Below are positions 8,515 to 17,458 of a DNA stretch of 64,000 nucleotides, one piece after another (position 1 is the stretch's first letter; every line of letters begins with the position of its first letter). This DNA is from an uncultured bacterium. Its GTDB lineage: Bacteria > Bacillota > Clostridia > Oscillospirales > Ruminococcaceae. The notes under the pieces are model-generated. The model ran no database searches. It worked only from the letters and a program-made list of their open reading frames with translations, and was not told where the DNA came from. The stretch is from positions 65,054 through 129,053 of the forward strand of contig CAKXHL010000004.1 in assembly GCA_934875375.1 (NCBI GenBank). Direction: 5' to 3'. A program made the position numbers and the translations under genes.

Positions 8515-9972
8515 TTATTTGCTCAGTAGCTCTATTCCTTTCCGGATGCGGTTAAGAGACTCCTCTTTGCCAAGAATAGCGCAAATTTCAATTCCGCCGC
8601 CGGGAGTAAACTGTTTTCCGCTTACCGCCACACGAACCGGCCAGAGCAGATATCCATTTTTCACGCCTAGTTTGGCAATCAAATCAAACAGGGCGGTATG
8701 GATGGATCCCTCGGTAAAATCTTCCAGCGATTCCAGCACAGGCAGTACGGCTTTGAGCGCCTCCAGAGAGGTTTCCTCGTTGGTTTTCATCTTTTTGTGA
8801 ACATACAATGCCGTATCATATTCAGGCAAACAGTCGATAAAATCCACCTGCTCCGGAATTTGATTCAGCACTTCGGTCCGCGCCTGCAAAACTTTGGCGA
8901 TAAGGCGCGTGTCCACATCTTCACGCTTTACTGTCTGACGAATCCAGGGTAAAGCAATTTCATGGAATTGCTCCAAAGAGAGCTGACGAATGTATTCCGC
9001 ATTGATGTAATCCAGCTTTTGATTGTCAAAGATAGAAGGAGATTTGCTGATTCCGGAAACGGAGAACTCCTTTTTGAGTTCCTCCATTGTAAAAATTTCC
9101 TGTTCACCCTTTGGCGCCCATCCTAACAAAGCAAGGTAATTGACGATTGCAGCAGGCAAATATCCTTTGGCGACTAAATCCTGATAGGATGCGTCTCCAT
9201 TTCGTTTAGACAACTTTTCAGTAGCGTTTTTCATAACCGGGGGGCAATGAATATAAGTGGGAATCTCCCAGCCAAACGCCTCGTACAGCAGGTTATATTT
9301 GGGAGTAGAAGACAGGTATTCAGAGCCACGGATGACATGGGTAATCCCCATGGTGTGGTCGTCCACTACATTGGCAAAATTATAGGTAGGCATGCCGTCA
9401 GCTTTGATGAGCACTTGATCATCTAGCGTGTCGTTATCTACGGTGATCAGCCCATATACCTCATCTTGGAAAGAAGTGGTACCCTCGGTAGGCATTTTCT
9501 GCCGGATGACATAGGGGATTCCTGCCGCCAGCTTTTCGGCAACCTCTTCTTTAGAAAGGTTGCGGCAGTGTCCATCATATCGGGGTGCAATGCCAGAAGC
9601 TTTTTGCAGTACCCGCACCTCATCCAAACGATTTTTGTCACAGAAACAGTAGTAGGCATGACCGCTTTCCACTAGCTGTTCCGCGTATTTTTTGAACATG
9701 GACATGCGCTCGCTCTGGACATAAGGCCCTACTGGGCCACCGATATCCGGTCCTTCATCCCAGTAAAGCCCCGCTTCTTTCAGCGTATTGTAAATGATGT
9801 CCACAGCGCCTTCCACATATCGCTCCTGGTCAGTATCCTCTATACGGAGAATAAAAGTACCGTTCTGGGATTTGGCCATCAAATAGGCATAAAGAGCAGT
9901 TCTAAGATTTCCCACATGCATGTAGCCGGTGGGACTGGGCGCAAAACGGGTCCGCACGCCTTCCAATTTCAT
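8515..9972 (-). CDS. gltX: Glutamyl-tRNA synthetase
   Basis: This class I aminoacyl-tRNA synthetase of 485 residues charges tRNA-Glu in the cytoplasm. The HIGH-equivalent motif is in [16 protein letters not shown] near the N-terminus and the KMSKS-equivalent is KLSKR near residue 252; both ATP-binding signatures are intact. A C-terminal anticodon-binding domain completes the family length. The frame is open to 10020, but the ATG at 9972 gives the standard [15 protein letters not shown]-terminus and has GGAGG 8 bases upstream. It is transcribed alone from a good promoter on the minus strand; no T-box leader was seen. Many Clostridia use this enzyme for both Glu and Gln tRNAs with GatCAB, but that cannot be decided here. 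Confidence 0.97.
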   Translation of the reverse strand: MKLEGVRTRFAPSPTGYMHVGNLRTALYAYLMAKSQNGTFILRIEDTDQERYVEGAVDIIYNTLKEAGLYWDEGPDIGGPVGPYVQSERMSMFKKYAEQLVESGHAYYCFCDKNRLDEVRVLQKASGIAPRYDGHCRNLSKEEVAEKLAAGIPYVIRQKMPTEGTTSFQDEVYGLITVDNDTLDDQVLIKADGMPTYNFANVVDDHTMGITHVIRGSEYLSSTPKYNLLYEAFGWEIPTYIHCPPVMKNATEKLSKRNGDASYQDLVAKGYLPAAIVNYLALLGWAPKGEQEIFTMEELKKEFSVSGISKSPSIFDNQKLDYINAEYIRQLSLEQFHEIALPWIRQTVKREDVDTRLIAKVLQARTEVLNQIPEQVDFIDCLPEYDTALYVHKKMKTNEETSLEALKAVLPVLESLEDFTEGSIHTALFDLIAKLGVKNGYLLWPVRVAVSGKQFTPGGGIEICAILGKEESLNRIRKGIELLSK

Positions 9973-10047
9973 GTTGTTTCCTCCTGCTGCCGCAGTTGCG
10001 GCGATTCCTGATTGTTCCATTTTTTTGGGAAAAACCGATACAGATAT

Positions 10048-10076
10048 ATATTACCTTTGGCCTGTTTGCTTGTCAA
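10048..10076 (-). promoter_or_regulatory. gltX promoter
   Basis: On the minus strand TTGACA (10076-10071) and TAATAT (10053-10048) are 17 bases apart, a near-consensus sigma-A promoter about 75 bases before the gltX start. Confidence 0.82.
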
Positions 10077-10244
10077 GGGAGGTTTGAGGATAACTTCCGC
10101 CCTACGTCTCGAAGGACGACTGATTCCGACAGGTTACGCTATGGAAAACGGCTATACTGAAAATACCGGAAACCATATTTTATGCACGAATCAAAGAAAA
10201 AATACCTGATGGACCGGTTGGATGCAAAGAAATGAGGGATAATT

Positions 10245-12575
10245 GTGTTAAAAACAAAGGAAAAGCCGATGCCTGCTGTTTCCCGCTTAGCAGAATTTTT
10301 CAAAGGGCAGGCGATACTGCTGGAATATCTGGCCTGCATGTTATGCGGATTTATCCTATCTAATGCTTTTTTGCTGGGGCAACTGGCCCCTTTTGGTGTA
10401 GCTTTTACCGCAGCGGGAAAAAAAGAACGAACTACGGCCGCCGGTGCCGGTGCGTTGCTGGGATACATTTTTTCATTTCATCCGGAGAATAATACCCGAT
10501 ATATTGCGGCGGTAACGCTGGCTGTTGCTGTCAAATGGCTTCTGCCTCCAAAACTGATGCAAAAATATCAACGCTGGATAGCGCCGGCCATTGCGTTCAG
10601 CGCCGTTTTGCTGCCGGGAATTGCGTTGGCTTCCATACGGGGGTATCTTTTGTACGATGTGGTGATTTGCCTGTCCGAATCGGTTTTAGCGGCTGGAACC
10701 TGCTTTTTTTTCCAGCATGCGGCTGAGGCTTTGCTTCGAAGAGAAAAGCTGGCGACATTAAACGGGAAAGATGTTTCCTGCTTGATTATTACTTATGCGC
10801 TGCTGGTGATGGCGTTGGGTTCTTTTGTGATTGCAGATGTGTCTGTTGGCCGGGTTGTGGCAGTAGTGACGATTCTTTTGGCAGCAAAATGCGGACGGGA
10901 ATCCGGTGGAGCGATTGCCGGGGTAACAGCAGGAGTCACAATGGGAATTTTGGGAGGGGATTTTTTATTTTTGGCTGCAGCATACGGTTTTGGCGGTATG
11001 CTGGCAGGAATGTTTGCAGAGCTGGGATCGATTGTGCAGGCATTGGTGTTTGTGATTGTAAATGGCTTAACCGCGCTGATTATGGGCAGTGAATACCAGG
11101 CTTACAGCGTTTTGTATGAGATTTTCCTCGGTGCAGTATTGTTTTTGCTAATCCCCTCTTCTGCGGTACAAAGCCTGATTTTTTGGGGGCGGCAACGATC
11201 CGATGCTTTTTCTAAAACCGCACGTGAGGTGGTTTTGTCCAAATTGAAATTTGCTTCGGCAGCACTGTCAGACATCGGAGAAACTACCCGGCAGGTTCAC
11301 CAAAAAATTGGTTCTTCTAGATCAGGTACTGTAGCGGACATTTTTGCCGCTGCGGCGGAGAACGTGTGCAGATCCTGTCCGCAAAAACCGGTTTGTTGGG
11401 GAGAACAATACCATTCGGTAATGGATGGTTTTAATAATTTGACTGAAGTTTTGCGGCAAAAGGGGAAAATAGCGGCAGAAGATTTTTCCGGATATATGGC
11501 GGAAAGGTGTGACCACAAATGGGAACTGGCAAACGAGATTTGCACCGGATATGAACGTTTGTCCGGTAAGCAGGAAGCGCGCGTACAGGCTCAGACTCTG
11601 CGTGGAGCTGTCACCGATCAGTTCGAGGGAATGAGCGGTATGCTGGACTCCTTGGCACAGGAGCTGACCGGTATTGAACAGGCAGAATTTCCTCTGACAG
11701 ATCGGATCGGCGCCTTGATGGAACGGGAAAACCTTTCCCCTGTTTCGGTCAGTGCCTACACCGATCAGACTGGCCGACTAACAGTAGAAGCAGTCATTCC
11801 CAATTTTAAGCTGGCGCGATTCAATCAGACTTCTATGACTTTGTGGCTTTCTGATTTGTGCCAGCGCAGACTGCAGTTGCCGGCAGTGAGCGAAGTGGAA
11901 AATATGTCTCATCTGCGGTGGATCGAACGGACTGTTTATTCGGTAGAAACGGCAAAAATCCAGCATTCCTGTGACGGCCAGAAGGTATGCGGAGACGCGT
12001 TGGAAGAGATTTGGGACGGCAGAGGAAACGTCCATTTGCTCTTATCCGACGGAATGGGCAGTGGAAGCCGGGCAGCATTGGACTCTGCCATGACAGTTTG
12101 TTTGCTGAAAAAATTGGTGACGGCAGGTTTTTCTTTTGATTCCTCTTTGGAACTGGTTAATGCAGCATTGCTGGTCAAATCAGAAGAGGAATCCCTTTCT
12201 ACGGTAGACGTGGCGACGGTAGACCTTTATTCCGGTGAAACCCAGTTTTTAAAAGCAGGAGCAGCGCCTACTTTTGTCTATCGAGACGGCTCGGTAGTTA
12301 AGGTAGAAGCTGCCTCCATGCCGGCAGGAATTTTAAAAGGGGTGGATTTTGCCAAAAGTCGGCTGAAGTTGCATGAAGGGGATTGGATCGTCATGATGTC
12401 GGACGGCATGCTTTTAGGCGGCAGCGAATGGATCTTTGACCAGATTAAGCTGTCAGCAAAAAAAACTGCCGAACAGTTAGCGCAGGATCTTTGGCAAACA
12501 GCAGAAAAAAGAAGACCGAATGGTCACGACGACGATGCTAGCGTCTTGGTTTGCAGGATTGTCAGAAAGCAATGA
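10245..12575 (+). CDS. spoIIE: Stage II sporulation protein E, membrane PP2C-type serine phosphatase
   Basis: In Bacillus and Clostridia SpoIIE dephosphorylates the anti-anti-sigma factor SpoIIAA in the forespore, activating sigma-F, and also acts at the polar septum. This 776-residue protein has the expected N-terminal multi-helix membrane region (about residues 25-305), a central regulatory domain with a Cys cluster (CRSCPQKPVC), and a C-terminal PPM phosphatase with LLSDGMGSG and MMSDGMLLGG acidic metal-binding motifs. The start is a GTG at 10245, with a modest GAGGG site. A TATACT lies at 10153, but a convincing -35 or Spo0A box is not obvious. Its presence is the strongest evidence that the organism forms spores. 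Confidence 0.96.
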   Translation: MLKTKEKPMPAVSRLAEFFKGQAILLEYLACMLCGFILSNAFLLGQLAPFGVAFTAAGKKERTTAAGAGALLGYIFSFHPENNTRYIAAVTLAVAVKWLLPPKLMQKYQRWIAPAIAFSAVLLPGIALASIRGYLLYDVVICLSESVLAAGTCFFFQHAAEALLRREKLATLNGKDVSCLIITYALLVMALGSFVIADVSVGRVVAVVTILLAAKCGRESGGAIAGVTAGVTMGILGGDFLFLAAAYGFGGMLAGMFAELGSIVQALVFVIVNGLTALIMGSEYQAYSVLYEIFLGAVLFLLIPSSAVQSLIFWGRQRSDAFSKTAREVVLSKLKFASAALSDIGETTRQVHQKIGSSRSGTVADIFAAAAENVCRSCPQKPVCWGEQYHSVMDGFNNLTEVLRQKGKIAAEDFSGYMAERCDHKWELANEICTGYERLSGKQEARVQAQTLRGAVTDQFEGMSGMLDSLAQELTGIEQAEFPLTDRIGALMERENLSPVSVSAYTDQTGRLTVEAVIPNFKLARFNQTSMTLWLSDLCQRRLQLPAVSEVENMSHLRWIERTVYSVETAKIQHSCDGQKVCGDALEEIWDGRGNVHLLLSDGMGSGSRAALDSAMTVCLLKKLVTAGFSFDSSLELVNAALLVKSEEESLSTVDVATVDLYSGETQFLKAGAAPTFVYRDGSVVKVEAASMPAGILKGVDFAKSRLKLHEGDWIVMMSDGMLLGGSEWIFDQIKLSAKKTAEQLAQDLWQTAEKRRPNGHDDDASVLVCRIVRKQ

Positions 12576-12600
12576 AGATTCAAAGAGACAGATCGGCTAG

Positions 12601-12629
12601 TTGACATTTTTTCTCAGGTTCGGTATGCT
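12601..12629 (+). promoter_or_regulatory. Promoter between spoIIE and the GNAT gene
   Basis: TTGACA (12601-12606) and TATGCT (12624-12629) are 17 bases apart. Transcripts from it would meet a terminator-like hairpin at 12675-12704 before reaching the GNAT start. Confidence 0.65.
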
Positions 12630-12674
12630 GGAACAAGAAAGCGGCCCGATTAGAAACAGTGTGACACAACAAGC

Positions 12675-12704
12675 AAAGGCGCCCCGCTTGCAGGACGCCT
12701 TTTT
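12675..12704 (+). terminator. Terminator or attenuator upstream of the GNAT gene
   Basis: AAAGGCG (12675-12681) pairs with CGCCTTT (12696-12702) and a T run follows. It can end spoIIE transcripts, but because a promoter lies between, it may also attenuate the GNAT gene or end a short RNA. Confidence 0.7.
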
Positions 12705-12716
12705 TAGGAGAATAAA

Positions 12717-13643
12717 ATGGAAGTATTGGATTTTTGCAGCAAACATATCCAGCAGGCAAAGCGTTTGATCTGGGAAAATTATCAGGAAGAACGCCAGGCA
12801 GTACCAGTGCTTCCAACAGTCGGAGAACTACCGGGGTTGGACGAACTAGCCGAAAATGGTTTGGGGTGTGCGGCGTTTGAAAAAGGAGAAATGGTAGGCT
12901 TTCTCGCCTGTTTGAACCCTTGGGAAAACGCTTTTACTACGACTGCCAGAGGAACCTTTTCTCCCATTTTTGCCCATGGCGCAGTCCGTTCGGGGCGCGC
13001 TCAGATTTATCAAAGGCTGTATCAGGCGGCAGCGCAAAAATGGGCTGATGCCGGTATTTCTAGTCACTCTATTGGCTTGTATGCTCATGATCATGAGGCA
13101 GTCGGGGCGTTTTTCCAGTATGGGTTTGGTTTGCGATGCGTTGACGCTATCCGCTCTATGACGCCTGTGAAAGCACCCATGTGCGAGGGGTTTTCTTTTT
13201 TTGAAGTACCTGATTTGTCCCGCAATCGGGTAGAGCCACTGCACCGGATGCTGCGTGCTCATTTTGAAAAAAGCCCCTGCTTTATGAAGCATACTGGTCC
13301 GGATCATTGGTTGAAAGAAAAAACACGGCTGTTTGCAGCGGCAGACACGTCGGATATCGTCGCTTATATTGAAACGGCGGATACGGCAGAAAATTTTGTC
13401 ACTGAGGTGCCGCAGATACAGAATATTTGCGGTGCGTTTTGCCTGCCGGCATATCGGGGAAAGGGATTGTATCCCAATCTTTTGAATTTTCTCATCGCTT
13501 CTCTCGCCATAGAAGGATATACCCTTTTGGGGGTGGATTACGAAAGCTTTAATCCGACAGCCGCCGGATTTTGGGGAAAATATTTTACTCCCTATACCAG
13601 CGGCGTGGTTCGTCGCATTGATGAAAATGTATTGGCCAAGTAA
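12717..13643 (+). CDS. GNAT-family N-acetyltransferase, probable tandem-domain protein
   Basis: This 308-residue cytoplasmic protein appears to hold two GNAT-like halves. The first (residues about 1-145) has a beta-strand plus AHDHEAVGAFFQYGFGLRC segment like the C-terminal part of the acetyl-CoA fold. The second (about 160-305) has the acetyl-CoA pyrophosphate-loop pattern LPAYRGKGLYPNLL followed by YESFNPTAAGFWGKYF. One half may be degenerate, as in other tandem GNATs. AGGAG at 12706-12710 supports the ATG at 12717. The substrate is unknown. A hairpin starting at its stop codon isolates it from what follows. Confidence 0.82.
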   Translation: MEVLDFCSKHIQQAKRLIWENYQEERQAVPVLPTVGELPGLDELAENGLGCAAFEKGEMVGFLACLNPWENAFTTTARGTFSPIFAHGAVRSGRAQIYQRLYQAAAQKWADAGISSHSIGLYAHDHEAVGAFFQYGFGLRCVDAIRSMTPVKAPMCEGFSFFEVPDLSRNRVEPLHRMLRAHFEKSPCFMKHTGPDHWLKEKTRLFAAADTSDIVAYIETADTAENFVTEVPQIQNICGAFCLPAYRGKGLYPNLLNFLIASLAIEGYTLLGVDYESFNPTAAGFWGKYFTPYTSGVVRRIDENVLAK

Positions 13644-13701
13644 AAAGACGATTCGGCAGCGCAGAAAGCATTTTATTTTATCTGCTGGCGGATCGTCTTT
13701 T
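13643..13701 (+). terminator. Terminator of the GNAT gene
   Basis: AAAAGACGAT (13643-13652) pairs exactly with ATCGTCTTTT (13692-13701). The inner region (CGGCAGCGCAGA with TCTGCTGGCGG) extends the stem imperfectly. Confidence 0.72.
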
Positions 13702-13899
13702 GCTGTTTGGGATTTTTACCGGATTATCCGATTTCGGTCTCCTTTTATCATGCTGGCCAGTTCTCTTTTTCAATCGTAGCAGCACTGTCCCTGGAATAAG
13801 TACCAATCAGTCTGGGCACGCCGATTTCTTCTTCACTCCGAAATCCTCATTTCATGCGATTGCAATGCTTTGGATTGGCGATGATGCAGAAAGAGAAAG

Positions 13900-14751
13900 T
13901 TACACCTGTACTGAAGAAAGCTGGCGAAAATCTGCGGCGTGACAGCGCGCATAGTGAAACAAATACTGCTGGGCAATTCCCATCCAGGGAGTAAACTGCT
14001 TGGGAAAGCCGTCGGGGTACAGGATAGCCAGTACCCGTTTCATCCACACATCCATAGGCACCACCTGTGTTTTGTGATACCCGTACAGCAGCACACAGTC
14101 AGCGACTTTGGGGCCTACGCCGCAAATACTGGTCAGAATCCGGCGGGCGCTGTCCACGTCCAGGGTAGCGATATTTTTTAAATCAACAAAGCCGGATGAT
14201 ACTTTCTGGGCTGCATCCAGAAGATATTTTGCGCGAAACCCGCTGCGCAGCGATGCAAGGTCTTCTATTGAGCACCGAGCAAGCCCATCCGGCGAAGGGA
14301 AAGCGGGAAGAGCTCCTGAAGAATCTCCCAAAAGGGAACATAATCGGTCTATAATACCGCGGATACGGGGGATATTATTGTTTTGACTGATAATAAAAGA
14401 GCATAAAGTTTCCCATGGATCCTGACGCAGCAAACGGATGCCCGGTGCAAACCTGACGGCCTGCCGTAAAATGGGGTCAGAGCAAAAATCTTGGCATAAA
14501 ACGGCGTAATCTTCATCTAAACCGAAATAAGGAATCCAAAAGTCTCGAATGAGTTGGCGGCTGGTATGGGTAAAAGTCAAAACAGTACGTTCCTGTTTGA
14601 TCCGGCAGAAATTTCCGCTGCCAATCCCTTCCCAAAATCCGTCAGGGCAGAGTTTCCAACGAAAACACTGTCCGCAGTCCAGTGTGCGTTCAAGATCAAA
14701 ACAGACGACACCCTGCAGAAAAATCTGTCCATTTTTTTCAATGATTCTCAT
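13900..14751 (-). CDS. OGG1-type DNA glycosylase/AP lyase (8-oxoguanine repair)
   Basis: This 283-residue protein resembles eukaryotic-type OGG1, the base-excision enzyme that removes 8-oxoguanine and nicks the DNA. It has an N-terminal OGG_N-like domain (FDLERTLDCGQCFRWK) and a helix-hairpin-helix GPD domain with ICGVGPKVADCVLLYGY followed by VVPMDVWMKRV. These supply the catalytic lysine and aspartate at the family spacing, so the enzyme should be active. Bacterial OGG1-like proteins of this length occur widely in Clostridia. It stands alone on the minus strand; the start ATG at 14751 is the family N-terminus. Substrate range (8-oxoG versus alkylated bases) is inferred only. Confidence 0.9.
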   Translation of the reverse strand: MRIIEKNGQIFLQGVVCFDLERTLDCGQCFRWKLCPDGFWEGIGSGNFCRIKQERTVLTFTHTSRQLIRDFWIPYFGLDEDYAVLCQDFCSDPILRQAVRFAPGIRLLRQDPWETLCSFIISQNNNIPRIRGIIDRLCSLLGDSSGALPAFPSPDGLARCSIEDLASLRSGFRAKYLLDAAQKVSSGFVDLKNIATLDVDSARRILTSICGVGPKVADCVLLYGYHKTQVVPMDVWMKRVLAILYPDGFPKQFTPWMGIAQQYLFHYARCHAADFRQLSSVQV

Positions 14752-15120
14752 AAAAACCTCGCTTTTTGCCCTTCCTGTGGAAAAACAACATCTGCTTTCC
14801 AGTACCTCAGAATGTCCGCGTTATTACCGCATCATGTGGGATGCAGCTTTCAGGTTGCAAACAGTCCGGTGAAATAAAACAGCGGTCTATTTCTGTTTTC
14901 TTCTAAAGCCGCTTGTCATGGTGAGGATATTTCTGGCAACACAAAAAAGCTGCTGATTTACAGACATCAGGCTGCTTTTGTTACAGTATTTCAATATCCA
15001 TTAAAATCTTATTATAGCACCTTTTTTGCAGATATGGTATACTGACCATAAATAGCCAATAGCGCTTGGAAAAAGTTTGACAATGCCGGCGCACACCTTT
15101 TGATGAAAGGGCGTATGATC
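14752..15120. other. Divergent intergenic region
   Basis: No credible gene is visible in this 369-base divergent spacer. It holds an imperfect hairpin (ACAAAA...TTTTGT, about 14941-14981) and an extended -10 element, TGGTATACT at 15035-15043, that can serve the DUF6062 gene. A TTGACA at 15076 has no suitable -10 partner. Confidence 0.5.
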
Positions 15121-15813
15121 ATGAAGGATTCCATTTATACCATTCCGCTCAGTGAAGTACTGGAACCGAAAGACGGCTGTCCCATCTGCCGTTTGCGCAA
15201 TATCCTGGAAGACAGGTGTCTGGAATACATTATGGGAGCGGCCATGATGGAACCGGATATCCGTATAGAAACAAACCGAGAGGGGTTTTGTTTCCCTCAT
15301 TTTGAACGAATGCTCAAGGCAAAAAACCGTCTGTCTTTGGCTTTGATGCTGGAAAGCCGATTGGCGTATGTGGCGGAAAATGAATTGTCCATACCGTCGG
15401 CTAAAGGAGGGCTGTTTAAAAAAAATATCCCTGCCGTTTCCAAAAAACAAAGCTGCTTTGTCTGCGGTGAGGTCAATCGGGTCATGGACCGTATGTTGCA
15501 GACATTAATGCATATGTGGGAAAAGGAAGAAAATGTTCGAGAAGTGTACGCACAGCAACCGGTAATCTGTCTGGAACACTGCCAACAGCTGATGGCAATG
15601 GCTCCCGGTGCGATGGGGAAGAAAGCTGCGCCTTTTATCGCTGAAACGCAGCGGATTACGCGAAAATATTTGGAAGAGCTGGAGAAGGACGTAACTCACT
15701 TCTGTCGGATGTACGACTACCGCAGCAAGGGACAGGATTGGGGAAACAGCCGGGATTCCATTGAGCGGGCGATTTGGTTTTTGACAACCAGAGTGCCAAA
15801 AGAGGAAAAATAA
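15121..15813 (+). CDS. DUF6062-family protein with paired-cysteine motifs
   Basis: This 230-residue protein is of unknown function and common in Clostridia. It carries CPICRL near the N-terminus, FCFPH, CFVCGE in the middle and CLEHC; the symmetric pattern (CxxC then Cys/His, twice) looks like two metal-binding or iron-sulfur sites. No signal peptide or membrane segment is seen. The frame is open from 15100, with in-frame ATGs at 15103, 15115 and 15121. The last is chosen because AAAGGG lies 9 bases upstream and MKDSIYTIPLSEV looks like the conserved N-terminus. It ends with its own terminator. Function is not proposed. Confidence 0.82.
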   Translation: MKDSIYTIPLSEVLEPKDGCPICRLRNILEDRCLEYIMGAAMMEPDIRIETNREGFCFPHFERMLKAKNRLSLALMLESRLAYVAENELSIPSAKGGLFKKNIPAVSKKQSCFVCGEVNRVMDRMLQTLMHMWEKEENVREVYAQQPVICLEHCQQLMAMAPGAMGKKAAPFIAETQRITRKYLEELEKDVTHFCRMYDYRSKGQDWGNSRDSIERAIWFLTTRVPKEEK

Positions 15814-15820
15814 AGTACGG

Positions 15821-15849
15821 AAAAACGCGCCGCATCTGCGGTGCGTTTT
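15821..15849 (+). terminator. Terminator of the DUF6062 gene
   Basis: AAAAACGCGCCGC pairs with GCGGTGCGTTTT (one G-T) around a 4-base loop and ends in T-rich sequence. Confidence 0.85.
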
Positions 15850-16010
15850 CTGTTTGTCTAGTATTTTTAATGCAAAACATGCTATAACCATTTGTAATTT
15901 GTAAAAACAGGAAAAAATTTTTTTATGTTGCCAATCGGCTTAAAAAGCGGATTAGCGGTCTTTTTTTGCAAAGCTCTCGTTTTTTCAATTAAATGGTATT
16001 TTTTTGTCAA

Positions 16011-16157
16011 GTGGAAAACAAAACTTTGTAAAAATAATTTTAAGCAGTCTATTTATCAGGAAATTCATGTTTATTTCCACTCTTTCCACAACCTTTTCCA
16101 CTGAAAAGCTGTGGAAAGGGGAAATTACTGTTAGTATATTTGTTGAAAAGGTGGAAA
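16011..16157. repeat. Cluster of six TTTCCAC/GTGGAAA heptamers
   Basis: TTTCCAC occurs at 16074, 16083 and 16095 on the plus strand, and as GTGGAAA at 16011, 16111 and 16151. Two of these extend to CTTTCCACA (16082-16090 and, inverted, 16110-16118), one base from the TTWTNCACA DnaA-box consensus. The 16095 and 16111 copies form a hairpin. The surrounding spacer (15850-16252) is AT-rich and otherwise holds no gene. Function is unknown; protein binding sites are the simplest idea. Confidence 0.55.
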
Positions 16158-16252
16158 AAAGATGAAGCAGGAAATTTATCCAGTAAATCTGCATAGTTTG
16201 AAACACGATGTCAAAAATATTCCAAGGAGCAGAACAAAGGGAGGAATTTGAC

Positions 16253-16519
16253 ATGGTGCGTGGCGTACACAAAAAAATCATTGAAGTGGCAGATACGCAG
16301 AATGAATTTTTTGAACGGGCCATTTTGATTGTAAAAGAAGGCTTTCGGGAGGAAGATCCGGAACGGCTGCGCCAAAAAGCCGGAGACTATGTTTCGCACA
16401 TGGGAAATGTGGCGTTGGCCAGACGAAAAAAGGTAAAATTTTTGCGGAACTTGGGAAAAGTTTTAGCTGGCGCGGCGGTTGGAGTGGCTTTTATGCTGAT
16501 TGTGATTTTTTGGCTGTAA
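16253..16519 (+). CDS. Small membrane-anchored hypothetical protein (88 aa)
   Basis: This 88-residue protein is of a kind I recall as widespread in Clostridia but uncharacterised. The first two thirds are soluble and charged (MVRGVHKKIIEVADTQNEFFERAILIVKEGF), followed by a single C-terminal membrane helix (GAAVGVAFMLIVIFWL), so it is probably tail-anchored with the body in the cytoplasm. The frame is open to 16208, but GGGAGGA at 16240-16246 fixes the ATG at 16253. It lies between a motif-rich spacer and rlmB. No function is proposed. Confidence 0.78.
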   Translation: MVRGVHKKIIEVADTQNEFFERAILIVKEGFREEDPERLRQKAGDYVSHMGNVALARRKKVKFLRNLGKVLAGAAVGVAFMLIVIFWL

Positions 16520-16563
16520 TTGCGAAAAGATAACCCAAGATGCTTTTTTCTCTGCCAATCTTA

Positions 16564-16572
16564 TGATATAAT
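16564..16572 (+). promoter_or_regulatory. Extended -10 promoter before rlmB
   Basis: TGATATAAT is a perfect extended -10 element (TGN-TATAAT) about 100 bases before the rlmB start. No clear -35 hexamer is present, as is common for extended -10 promoters. Confidence 0.6.
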
Positions 16573-16675
16573 ATAACAAATATTGCGTTTTTTCGCCTTT
16601 TTGCGCGGCAAAAAAGAGAGGGCTGTGGAAGAAATCGGGCGGCGGAACGTTTGACAGTTGGAGGGATTGGAAAGC

Positions 16676-17443
16676 ATGTCGGATCAGATGCAGAAGAGGG
16701 ACAGTCAGCTGATTTTTGGCAGAAATGCCGTGCTGGAAGCAATCAAGGCGGGAGCTGCCATTGATAAGCTTTATGTGGCACCGGTGGAACAGAAAGGGAG
16801 TATTGGGAAAATTATTTCCCTGGCAAAATCAGCGGGCGTTCCGGTCAAGGATGTGACAGGACAGAAACTGGACGCTATGACCGGCAATCAGGCACATCAG
16901 GGTGTTGCGGCGACGATTGCGGCGGCAGCTTACGCGACAATGGATCAAGTTTGGGAGATGGTCCGCAAGAAAGGAGAAAAGCTTTTTCTGATCCTTGCAG
17001 ACGAAATAGAAGATCCGCATAATCTTGGCGCGCTGATCCGGACGGCAGAATGCTGCGGCGCGCATGGAATTGTTGTTCCCAAACGACGTAGTGCGGGGTT
17101 ATCCCCCACAGTGTATAAAAGTTCTGCAGGAGCAGTGAGCCATATTCCAGTGGTGAGGGTGGCAAACTTAGTGTCTTTCATTGAAGAATGGAAAGCGAAA
17201 GGCGTGTGGTTTTACTGTGCCGATATGGATGGCCAGACTTGGTGCCAGACAGATTTCAGCGGGCATACAGCTCTGGTGGTCGGCTCAGAGGGCAATGGAG
17301 TTGGCCGTTTGGTCAAGGAGAAGTGCGACTTTACCGTTTCTTTGCCGATGCTGGGCAAAATCAGTTCATTAAACGCTTCAGTGGCTGGCGGTGTGCTGAT
17401 GTATGAAATAGCAAGACAACGTCTTGCCATCCAAGCGAGATAG
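16676..17443 (+). CDS. rlmB: 23S rRNA (guanosine-2'-O-)-methyltransferase of the SpoU/RlmB family
   Basis: This 255-residue SPOUT-class enzyme methylates a ribose in 23S rRNA (Gm2251 in E. coli numbering). An N-terminal substrate-binding domain (FGRNAVLEAIKAG) precedes the trefoil-knot domain. All three knot motifs are visible: DPHNLGALIRTAECCGAHG, LVVGSEGNGV, and LPMLGKISSLNASVAGGVL. The frame extends to a TTG at 16658, but GGAGGG 10 bases upstream and the family N-terminus favour the ATG at 16676. It is followed after 15 bases by the P-ATPase-like gene on the same transcript. Specificity for RlmB rather than a tRNA SpoU paralogue is by similarity. Confidence 0.93.
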   Translation: MSDQMQKRDSQLIFGRNAVLEAIKAGAAIDKLYVAPVEQKGSIGKIISLAKSAGVPVKDVTGQKLDAMTGNQAHQGVAATIAAAAYATMDQVWEMVRKKGEKLFLILADEIEDPHNLGALIRTAECCGAHGIVVPKRRSAGLSPTVYKSSAGAVSHIPVVRVANLVSFIEEWKAKGVWFYCADMDGQTWCQTDFSGHTALVVGSEGNGVGRLVKEKCDFTVSLPMLGKISSLNASVAGGVLMYEIARQRLAIQAR

Positions 17444-17458
17444 AAAGGAGGAGCTGAT

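Noticed and set aside
8515..10076. T-box leader for gltX, and likewise for thrC (50620-50652)
   Set aside because: The untranslated regions are short and no T-box core, specifier loop or antiterminator pairing was seen.
10086..10160. Spo0A box upstream of spoIIE
   Set aside because: The best match (TCTCGAA at 10107) has one mismatch to TGTCGAA, and no properly spaced promoter accompanies it.
16011..16157. Possible replication origin at the TTTCCAC cluster
   Set aside because: No exact TTATCCACA box, no dnaA, dnaN or gidA neighbour and no AT-rich unwinding block of the usual form; only two near matches to a DnaA box.
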